Assembly (NCBI GenBank): GCA_005800865.1
Contig: SYEI01000397.1
Location: 1-7,156 of the forward strand
Origin: Bacteroidota bacterium
GTDB taxonomy: Bacteria > Bacteroidota > Bacteroidia > B-17B0 > Aurantibacillaceae
Length of the DNA stretch: 7,156 nt
Reading direction: 5' to 3'
Of this stretch, positions 1 to 6,374 are shown piece by piece. Numbering within the stretch: the first letter of the stretch is position 1; each line of letters opens with the position of its first letter. The position numbers and the translations under genes were made by a program. A model generated the notes under the pieces. The model had not been told where the DNA came from. It saw only the letters and a program-made list of their open reading frames with translations, and ran no database searches.

Positions 1-240
1 ATAATCTACATAGCCTTGTTTATGATAATTCATTACTCCTAAAATTCCTATTGGCAACAAAAACATAAAAAAGGTGGTGCCTTGTGCTTGATGCTGCGTA
101 AACCCAAGAAAATAAACTAATACTGGCACAATGATGATGCCCCCGCCGATGCCAACCATGCCGCTTAAAAATCCAGCTGCTAATCCTACAGCTAATAAAA
201 TTAATAGAATTTGTATAGTCATTGGCTTTTTGTTTTGCAT
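1..240 (-). CDS. TauE/SafE family sulfite exporter-like permease, N-terminal part (C-terminus off the left edge)
   Basis: Reading leftward from ATG at 240-238, the frame stays open for 80 codons to the window edge. The peptide begins MQNKKPMTIQ and is very hydrophobic. A first membrane segment (about residues 8-25) runs into the Gly-rich stretch GMVGIGGGIIIVP (about 27-39). A second hydrophobic stretch follows with GTTFFMFLLPIGILG (about 54-68), then a polar Tyr/His/Lys turn ending GYVDY. This early glycine-rich loop and the later G-T-x-x-F and G-x-V-D pattern are typical of the TauE/SafE (old DUF81) integral membrane family. That family is thought to move organosulfur or small anionic compounds across the inner membrane; the substrate cannot be told here. 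A full member is usually about 240-270 residues, so roughly the first third is present. An alternative start is the in-frame ATG at 222. The stop codon of the upstream outer-membrane gene lies 5 bases before this ATG, so the two are probably co-transcribed and translationally coupled. Confidence 0.88.
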   Translation of the reverse strand, partial: MQNKKPMTIQILLILLAVGLAAGFLSGMVGIGGGIIIVPVLVYFLGFTQHQAQGTTFFMFLLPIGILGVMNYHKQGYVDY

Positions 241-245
241 GATTA

Positions 246-3200
246 CTAAAAATCAGTAGTTAAAGATAAATAGGTCATTCCTTTTTGCACTTTTTTATCA
301 TCTACCCCCCAAGCAAAATCAACACGAATAAAATAACCTAATAAACGCGAACGTAATCCGAAACCATAACCTCCAACAATTGGCTCTTTTTGGTTAAAAA
401 TAGTTAGAGTGACAGGATTACCAACATACACATTTTTGTTCAATACGTTTTCATCGCTATAAGGATTTACATCATACCAAGCCATTCCTAAATCTCCGAA
501 GCCAATAATTTGAAAATTTTGAACAAAGTCCGAACGAATTGGTCGGTTTAATAAATATTTAAATATTGGCCAACGTACTTCACTATTCCATACTACAAAA
601 TTATTTCCATTACGAATATTTTGTTTAAAGCCTCTCAAGTTAGTAGCTAAAGTTTGAAACTGATATTGTTCTGGTTTTACAATATTAATACTATTATCAA
701 ACTGAGGGTTTAACCAGTTATCTACACCACCTAAGTAGTACACTAATCTGTCTTTACCCAAAGAAGTAGCGCCAGCAACACGATTAGCCCAAATTAAATC
801 TCTATGAATTTTTTTATAATTACGGAAATCAAAACCCATAGTTAATAAATCATGCTGTTCCTCCTTAACTAGTCTCCAATACTCTGCCCACATTTTAAAA
901 CGAGTACCGTTATATAAATTCAATCCTCTTTTTCTGGTGTTATCAAAAATATATTCCACTTTGGCTCCACCATAATTATCATAAGCATTTGGTGTGGGCA
1001 AACTCTGATCGCTAACGGACGCAAATACAGTTCTATCATTACGATACATAATAGACAATTTAGTGGCAGACACTTCGCTAAATGGAATTTTCCAAGTATA
1101 ACGAGCATCATGCGTTAATATTTTGGCAATACCAGCGTAACCATTAACTTTTAAAAATGATTGTCGGTGTAAGACTAATTGCCTATCTACATTTTTAATT
1201 CTATTTTCCCAGCTTAATAAATATTCATTGTCCAAAGAACCGGCAATACGAAATCCAGCAACAATACGTTTATCTTCAAATAAATCGCTTAGTCCAATTT
1301 TAAATAATGCATTTAATCCAGGATTCAGATATACTGGACTTCCACCGCCGGTAAATCGCTGGTAATTGGTTCCTAAAAACGAATTATCTAATTGCGTAAC
1401 AACTTGATCGGTTTTAAAACTAGTGTAGTAATTTTGCTGTATAGGGAAACGCAATTCATTAGAAGAATTACCTCCTGCTTCTTGAGGATTTTTAACCCCA
1501 AGTCCAGGAGAGTTTGGATCGATAGGTTTCGTATTTACAACAAAAGGATCTTTTTTCTTTTCTCCCTTAATATCATAATTTTCAAAATCAATACCTTCTG
1601 TTTTTTTTGCTGTTGTATCAGCCACTTTTTGTCCTAAATTCTCATCACGTCGAACAGGGTTTGTAATAATTATTTTATCTGGGTCAGCCAAATTTGTTCG
1701 AGGAACAGCTTTAAACCAAGTGTTATTAAGCTTTATAGGCTTGATGTCATTTGGAGGAGTTAATGGAGACACCATTAATCTTTCTTTAAAATTATCGATA
1801 ATAATTTCAGCGTATTTAGTATAACGCGCATTGATATGATGTTCTTGAATATTTTTTTGGTAATTAGTAATGGCTTTTGAATTATAAAAATAACGGTAAT
1901 GCTCCGTTGTATCTACAAAAGCAATGGAACTATCTAACTCACCAACGTATCTATTATAAACACCATTGGCCTCTCCTAAATAAGCAATAACTCCCTTGCT
2001 ATATTCTTGCGGACTAGTTTCATTTACATCAGGCGTGTTAGTTACTCTATATAATAAATTAGATTTAGTAGCTGCATTATAATAAAATATATCGCTGTTT
2101 TTAGAAAACTTTAAATACAATTTTGCATCTTCATTTCCTTTGATAGTATCATGTGTTCTGTTGGATTGAAATAAAATGCCTTTTGAGTTATCTACAAACA
2201 CAGGGTTGTTATCGTCCCATGCATCATTAGTAATTTGCTCTACTCCACCAGAATTTAATGTGAAGATAAAAATATCAGATTGACCTTTACCTTTTTTAAC
2301 GGCACTCATTACTATACGTTTGCCATCATGTGAAAACGCATAACTGTTTACTTTTTCAAAGCCAGTAACATTTCTCTTATTTGTTTCTTTGCTTTCTGCA
2401 TCGTAAGTATGAAGTTTCAAAACATTTTTACGTTCGTATATCATCGACACCACTGTGTTATTTGGGTGCCACGCAATTAAAGGATAGGTATTATCTTCTA
2501 AACGCTCTAATTTTGGATTTAATTTAATTAAACGTTTAACTTTTTTCTCACCAATTGTATTGATAAACACTTTATACTGGCCTAATTCATTAGTTGCATA
2601 ACTTATTTTTTGCCCATCAGGACTCACCTTTAATTGATAATAGTGACGTGATTTTTTTTGTTTTTTAAGAACAGATTCCGTGACAGGATTTTTACGGGTA
2701 CTATCTCTATAATCAAAATAACGTTTCGCCATTTTATTAGTGAACTCACTAGTCATATATTGAACGGATGTTCCAAGCACATATAAAAAAGCGTTATTAG
2801 GATTACGACTCACTTTAGTCATATATAACAAATTAGGAATCACAGCTTCGCCATATTCCTCAGCAACATAATACCACATAGCGTGACCAGCCATGGTTGC
2901 TTCTTTACCAGTTAATTGATTAAACTTCAAAAATTTATCATTTTGTATAGCATCCATTACTCGATTATCAATGGAGGAGTTCCAACCTTCTGATAAATAG
3001 GCAATCAATCCGTTTTTAAACCAATCCGGCAAGGCTAATAATGTTGAGTTTCTAACAATATCTCTAGTTCTTCCGCCATACATCATTTGGTCAACCATCA
3101 ACTCAGCTAAAGCAGCACGAATTTGTTTGTCTAAATCAGCATGAGAACCCGTAAAATAAATGAAAATTTTATCTCCAATAATTCGAGTAACACCTCCAAT

Positions 3201-3536
3201 GTTTCCATTTTCTTCAGATGCTAATCCAATATTGCTTTGTTTGAAATCGTTTTGGTTATTGTAAACAATGATGTCAATTTTATCATCCAATTGAAAATCC
3301 AAACGTTTTTCCATAATGGGCAATTGCCTATCTACCGAAGTTGCTGCATATCTCGCAATTTCTTGGCCTCCTTCATATAAATACACTCTAAAACGTTCAA
3401 AGTCAAAATAGGTCCAATTAAACGACTGATATTGCAGACGGTTTTTTCCAAATTCTAATTGAGAACCATAATAGAATTGTGAATACGTAGTTTTAATACA
3501 TACCACTAGAAAAAATAAAGAAAGTAACCGCTTCAT
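246..3536 (-). CDS. Outer-membrane protein: signal peptide, degenerate gluzincin-like domain, TolB-like (PD40) propeller, Omp85/BamA-like barrel
   Basis: A complete 1096-residue exported protein. Residues 1-19 form a signal peptide (MKRLLSLFFLVVCIKTTYS) with Gln20 as the likely mature N-terminus. Residues about 40-280 resemble the MA-type peptidase region, but the expected HExxH site reads AELMV (144-148) and the WFxEG segment reads LPDWFKNG (169-176), so zinc ligands and catalysis look lost. Residues about 295-530 hold beta-propeller repeats of TolB/PD40 type: VSPDGQKISYAT (304-315), AWHPNN (355-360), FSHDGKRIVMSA (401-412), ITNDAWDDNNPVF (435-447) and ILFQSNR (454-460). Residues about 600-700 form a polar Pro/Lys/Asn linker. 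Residues about 700-1096 look like an outer-membrane barrel with Omp85 hallmarks: LRGF (967-970), NSEVRWPIF (984-992), GFGDLGMAW (1012-1020), GYGFGLRSRLLGYFIRVDFA (1057-1076) and a terminal Phe. No POTRA domain is seen; the propeller occupies that place. Relatives in Bacteroidota are often labelled TolB-like or Tol biopolymer transport. Its role is unknown: assembly, surface scaffolding or transport are all inference. The permease gene follows 5 bases downstream. Confidence 0.85.
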   Translation of the reverse strand: MKRLLSLFFLVVCIKTTYSQFYYGSQLEFGKNRLQYQSFNWTYFDFERFRVYLYEGGQEIARYAATSVDRQLPIMEKRLDFQLDDKIDIIVYNNQNDFKQSNIGLASEENGNIGGVTRIIGDKIFIYFTGSHADLDKQIRAALAELMVDQMMYGGRTRDIVRNSTLLALPDWFKNGLIAYLSEGWNSSIDNRVMDAIQNDKFLKFNQLTGKEATMAGHAMWYYVAEEYGEAVIPNLLYMTKVSRNPNNAFLYVLGTSVQYMTSEFTNKMAKRYFDYRDSTRKNPVTESVLKKQKKSRHYYQLKVSPDGQKISYATNELGQYKVFINTIGEKKVKRLIKLNPKLERLEDNTYPLIAWHPNNTVVSMIYERKNVLKLHTYDAESKETNKRNVTGFEKVNSYAFSHDGKRIVMSAVKKGKGQSDIFIFTLNSGGVEQITNDAWDDNNPVFVDNSKGILFQSNRTHDTIKGNEDAKLYLKFSKNSDIFYYNAATKSNLLYRVTNTPDVNETSPQEYSKGVIAYLGEANGVYNRYVGELDSSIAFVDTTEHYRYFYNSKAITNYQKNIQEHHINARYTKYAEIIIDNFKERLMVSPLTPPNDIKPIKLNNTWFKAVPRTNLADPDKIIITNPVRRDENLGQKVADTTAKKTEGIDFENYDIKGEKKKDPFVVNTKPIDPNSPGLGVKNPQEAGGNSSNELRFPIQQNYYTSFKTDQVVTQLDNSFLGTNYQRFTGGGSPVYLNPGLNALFKIGLSDLFEDKRIVAGFRIAGSLDNEYLLSWENRIKNVDRQLVLHRQSFLKVNGYAGIAKILTHDARYTWKIPFSEVSATKLSIMYRNDRTVFASVSDQSLPTPNAYDNYGGAKVEYIFDNTRKRGLNLYNGTRFKMWAEYWRLVKEEQHDLLTMGFDFRNYKKIHRDLIWANRVAGATSLGKDRLVYYLGGVDNWLNPQFDNSINIVKPEQYQFQTLATNLRGFKQNIRNGNNFVVWNSEVRWPIFKYLLNRPIRSDFVQNFQIIGFGDLGMAWYDVNPYSDENVLNKNVYVGNPVTLTIFNQKEPIVGGYGFGLRSRLLGYFIRVDFAWGVDDKKVQKGMTYLSLTTDF

Positions 3537-3585
3537 TAAATTGAATAATAAGCCCTAAATTTAGCGAATAATTCTTTAAAATACT
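3537..3585. promoter_or_regulatory. Divergent promoter region with a symmetric -7-like box
   Basis: This 49-base AT-rich spacer separates the start codons of the leftward outer-membrane gene and the rightward hydrolase gene, so promoters for both must lie here or reach into the coding sequence. At its centre CTAAATTTAG (3555-3564) is a perfect 10-base palindrome. Its core TAAATTTA (3556-3563) matches the Bacteroidota -7 consensus TAnnTTTG at 7 of 8 positions on both strands at once. No well spaced TTG -33 element is clear: the only plus-strand TTG (3541-3543) is 12 bases from the box, shorter than usual. Neither start codon has a Shine-Dalgarno sequence, which is normal for this phylum. That a promoter lies here is likely; the exact box is inference. 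Confidence 0.45.
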
Positions 3586-4224
3586 ATGATAAACGTACAC
3601 TATTTTGCCTTCGGTCCTTTTCAGGAAAACACCTATGTTTTATGGGATGAAACCAATGAATGTATCATATTTGACCCAGGAAATAGCACTGCTAGCGAAA
3701 ACAAAAAATTAAGCGATTTTATATCACAAAATAACTTAAATGCGAAACGTTTAATCTTAACTCACGCTCATATCGACCATATTAATGGTAATAAATATGT
3801 ATTTGATACTTTTGGCTTACTACCAGAAGTGCATAAAGATGATGTTTACTTTATTGAAAAACAGGTTGCAACAGCAAATATGTATGGTATACCAACTATT
3901 CAAAGTCCGATGCCCAAAGAATTTATCAAAGAAGGTGACGTGATTAGTTTTGGCAATTCGTCTTTACAAACATTGCATACACCAGGGCATTCACCAGGAA
4001 GCATATCTTATTATAATTTAGAAGATAAATTCATAATTGGTGGAGATGTTTTATTTTATGGAAGTATTGGCCGTTCCGATTTACCGATGGGAGATCACGA
4101 CACATTAATAAAATCTATCAAAGAAAAATTAATACCATTAGGTGATGACATGAAAGTATATAGTGGACATGGAATGCCAACTACGATTGGTTTTGAGAGA
4201 ATGAATAATCCTTTTTTAGTTTAA
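3586..4224 (+). CDS. MBL-fold metallo-hydrolase, glyoxalase II-like (hydroxyacylglutathione hydrolase family)
   Basis: A complete 212-residue cytosolic protein without a signal peptide. It carries the full metallo-beta-lactamase metal site: THAHIDH (59-65) gives His60, His62, Asp64 and His65; HTPGHSPGS (131-139) gives His135; GGD (152-154) gives Asp154, the bridging residue; and SGHG (193-196) gives His195. The segment GSIGRSDLPMGD (159-170) and the IIFDPG strand (27-32) are typical of the compact glyoxalase II/YcbL-like branch, whose members are about 205-215 residues and lack the long C-terminal substrate domain of classical GloB. Members hydrolyse thioesters such as S-lactoylglutathione or related acyl-thiols. 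Bacteroidota often lack glutathione, so the real thiol here is uncertain. The start is the first ATG after the divergent spacer; no Shine-Dalgarno is seen. The downstream neighbour begins after a 127-base spacer filled with an inverted repeat, so shared transcription is possible but not shown. All catalytic residues are intact. Confidence 0.95.
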   Translation: MINVHYFAFGPFQENTYVLWDETNECIIFDPGNSTASENKKLSDFISQNNLNAKRLILTHAHIDHINGNKYVFDTFGLLPEVHKDDVYFIEKQVATANMYGIPTIQSPMPKEFIKEGDVISFGNSSLQTLHTPGHSPGSISYYNLEDKFIIGGDVLFYGSIGRSDLPMGDHDTLIKSIKEKLIPLGDDMKVYSGHGMPTTIGFERMNNPFLV

Positions 4225-4225
4225 G

Positions 4226-4341
4226 TTTAACCGCAAAGAGGCAAAGAAAAAAAAGCACAAAGAACACAAAGAAAGGTCAAGTACTACATAACAAACACTC
4301 TGAGAACTTTGCGAAGAAATTTTGCGAACTCTGCGGTTAAA
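4226..4341. repeat. Eroded CGCAAAG-type inverted repeat (REP/MITE-like intergenic palindrome)
   Basis: The outer arms TTTAACCGCA (4226-4235) and TGCGGTTAAA (4332-4341) are exact reverse complements. Further pairing inside is GAG (4238-4240) with CTC (4329-4331), GCAAA (4241-4245) with TTTGC (4321-4325), and CAAAG (4258-4262) with CTTTG (4307-4311), with small bulges between. The left arm contains four related heptamers in direct orientation: CGCAAAG (4232), GGCAAAG (4240), CACAAAG (4256) and CACAAAG (4265). The right arm carries the complements CTTTGCG (4307) and TTTTGCG (4320). It begins 1 base after the hydrolase stop and ends 10 bases before the ATG of the next gene, so it fills the whole spacer. 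It encodes no protein. I recall similar CGCAAAG-rich palindromes scattered between genes of Bacteroidota; that this is a member of such a family is recognition from memory and was not searched. In RNA it would form a long imperfect hairpin that might affect read-through or mRNA stability. It lacks the clean GC stem and U-tract of an intrinsic terminator. Confidence 0.75.
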
Positions 4342-4351
4342 TTTTACACAA

Positions 4352-6367
4352 ATGTCAAATAATCTCATAAAAGAAAGCAGTCCTTACCTACTTCAACACG
4401 CCAACAATCCTGTGAATTGGTATGCCTGGAATGATGAAACTTTAGCGTTAGCTAAAAAGGAAAACAAACTCATTTTAATAAGTATTGGTTACAGCGCTTG
4501 CCATTGGTGCCATGTGATGGAACATGAAAGCTTTGAAGATGAACAAGTAGCAACGATTATGAACGAAAACTTTATCAATATAAAAGTTGATAGAGAGGAA
4601 CGTCCTGATATTGACATGGTGTATATGGGTGCTGTGCAATTAATGACAGGGCAAGGAGGTTGGCCTTTGAATTGTTTTGCTTTACCAGATGGAAGACCTA
4701 TTTATGGTGGAACCTATTTCCCTAAAAAACAATGGATAAATGTGTTGGGAAATTTAGCTGATTTATTTGCTACTAACCCTAATAAAGCTTATGAATATGC
4801 GGCTCATTTAACTGACGGGTTGGAGCAATTAGAAATTCCAAAAGTATATGATGGAACTAGTTTTGAGCTGTTAACGCTTACCAATTCAGTATATAAATGG
4901 AAACAATCATTTGACACAGAACATGGCGGACCAAACCGCGCTCCCAAATTTCCTTTACCAAATAATTATCAGTTTTTATTGAACTATCATTTTTATGAAA
5001 ATGATTTGAATGTCAAAAAACATTTGGATTTAACCCTAACCAAAATGGCTTGGGGCGGTATTTACGACCAATTAGGCGGAGGTTTTGCCAGATACAGCAC
5101 CGACGTGCTTTGGAAAGTACCACACTTCGAGAAAATGTTGTACGACAATGCGCAATTGGTTAGTTTATACAGTGAAGCCTACAAACAAACCAAAAATGAA
5201 TTGTACAAAAAAATAGTTTACGAAACCATAGACTTCGTAAAACGTGAATTATGCAATTCGGAATTTGGCTTTTATTCGGCACTAGATGCGGACAGTGAAG
5301 GTATAGAAGGAAAATTCTATGTGTGGCAAAAAGAAGAATTACATAGATTACTAAAAAATGATTTTGAATTATTTGCAGACTACTACTGTGTGAATGACAT
5401 TGGTTATTGGGAAGATGAAAACTATGTATTGATGCGTGACACAGAAGAATCTATCATTGCATTAAAACACAATGTATCTATTTCTGAACTTCAACAAAAA
5501 ATCAAAGCTTATAACGCCATTTTATTGGATGTTAGAGAAAAAAGAGTAAAACCAGGATTAGATAATAAAGTATTAGCCTCTTGGAATGGCTTAATGTGTA
5601 AGGCACTAGCAGATGCTTATTTAGTTTTTGAAGAAGAAGATTTTAAAACACTCGCACTAGCCAATGCTAATTATTTAGTCAAAAATTATTGTAAAGAAAA
5701 TGGGCAATTACTACGCGTCATTAATAATAACACTTCTATTTCTGGCTTTTTAGAAGATTATGCCTTTGTAATTGACGCCTTTTTATCAGTGTATTTAATT
5801 ACAGTAAATGAAAACTGGTTATTGAAAGCTAAAGCATTGGCGGATTACACTTTAAAACATTTTTACGACGATAAACAAAATACGTATTACTTTACTGATT
5901 CTAGTCAGGAGAAATTAGTGGTTCGAAAAGCCGAATGGAGCGACAACGTAATTCCTGCTTCCAGCTCACAAATGGCGATTAATTTATATAAATTATCTAT
6001 TTATTTTGATGACACTAACTATCGTCAAATTTCTGAAAAGCTTTTAAAATCAGTAATAAAAGAGATCGAGAGTTATGGTCCAGGATATAGTAATTGGGCG
6101 TGCCTATTACTCCAATATTTGAAACCTCAAATCGAAGTGGTAATTGTTGGTAAAAGTGTTAATGAAAATTTAGTAGCACTATATAAACAAAGCCCTCCAA
6201 ATGTGATATTTGCTTTAAGCGATAAAACATCAGATTTACCATTGCTAAAAAACAGATATGTTGAAGGACAAACATTGATTTATGTTTGTAAAAACAATAG
6301 CTGCTTATTACCAACCGAAACTGTTGCTGAAGCTCTAAAGCAAATTGAAGAAGGAACTACAAAATAA
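4352..6367 (+). CDS. Thioredoxin-domain protein of the DUF255/YyaL (SPATA20-like) family
   Basis: A complete 671-residue protein. The N-terminal thioredoxin-like domain (about 1-165) has the family signature: SSPYLLQHANNPVNWYAW (9-26), a CxxC in SACHWCHVM (48-56; Cys50 and Cys53), KVDREERPDID (78-88), TGQGGWPLN (99-107) and GGTYFP (119-124). The remainder is the alpha/alpha-barrel region related to glycosidase/epimerase folds, with RAPKFPLP (196-203), GGIYDQLGGGFARYSTD (235-251), VPHFEKMLYDNAQL (256-269), SALDADSEGIEGKFYVW (309-325), SWNGLM (410-415) and LEDYA (467-471). A C-terminal Cys pair lies at Cys646 and Cys651. The length fits the usual 650-700. No signal peptide is seen, so it is cytosolic. 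The biochemical role of the family is unsettled; redox or sugar-linked activity is inferred from the folds. The longer frame opens with TTG at 4322, but its first 10 codons lie in the inverted repeat and do not match the family, while the ATG at 4352 begins exactly where family proteins begin. The next gene starts 7 bases after the stop. Confidence 0.95.
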   Translation: MSNNLIKESSPYLLQHANNPVNWYAWNDETLALAKKENKLILISIGYSACHWCHVMEHESFEDEQVATIMNENFINIKVDREERPDIDMVYMGAVQLMTGQGGWPLNCFALPDGRPIYGGTYFPKKQWINVLGNLADLFATNPNKAYEYAAHLTDGLEQLEIPKVYDGTSFELLTLTNSVYKWKQSFDTEHGGPNRAPKFPLPNNYQFLLNYHFYENDLNVKKHLDLTLTKMAWGGIYDQLGGGFARYSTDVLWKVPHFEKMLYDNAQLVSLYSEAYKQTKNELYKKIVYETIDFVKRELCNSEFGFYSALDADSEGIEGKFYVWQKEELHRLLKNDFELFADYYCVNDIGYWEDENYVLMRDTEESIIALKHNVSISELQQKIKAYNAILLDVREKRVKPGLDNKVLASWNGLMCKALADAYLVFEEEDFKTLALANANYLVKNYCKENGQLLRVINNNTSISGFLEDYAFVIDAFLSVYLITVNENWLLKAKALADYTLKHFYDDKQNTYYFTDSSQEKLVVRKAEWSDNVIPASSSQMAINLYKLSIYFDDTNYRQISEKLLKSVIKEIESYGPGYSNWACLLLQYLKPQIEVVIVGKSVNENLVALYKQSPPNVIFALSDKTSDLPLLKNRYVEGQTLIYVCKNNSCLLPTETVAEALKQIEEGTTK

Positions 6368-6374
6368 ATGGAAT

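Noticed and set aside
920..1111. A 63-codon minus-strand open frame
   Set aside because: It lies wholly inside the barrel-coding part of the outer-membrane gene in another frame, with no recognisable motif; it is a shadow.
1392..1637. An 81-codon plus-strand open frame antisense to the outer-membrane gene, with hydrophobic Phe/Ile/Cys stretches
   Set aside because: The hydrophobic look comes from the complement of Lys/Asn/Asp-rich linker codons. There is no promoter-like or start signal, and the sense strand is clearly coding.
4304..4324. Two near matches to the TAnnTTTG -7 box (GAACTTTG at 4304-4311 and AAATTTTG at 4317-4324) that might drive the DUF255 gene
   Set aside because: Both arise from the CTTTGCG/TTTTGCG units of the inverted repeat, both miss the key first T, and no TTG -33 element lies at a suitable distance.
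4226..4341. Intrinsic terminator after the hydrolase gene
   Set aside because: The hairpin is long and bulged with a loop of dozens of bases and only a short T run after the right arm, so it does not fit a standard terminator.
4478..4519. The CxxC (CHWCH) of the DUF255 protein as a cytochrome c heme site
   Set aside because: The protein has no signal peptide, and the surrounding residues match the DUF255 thioredoxin-like signature rather than a cytochrome; the motif is CHWCH only by family convention.
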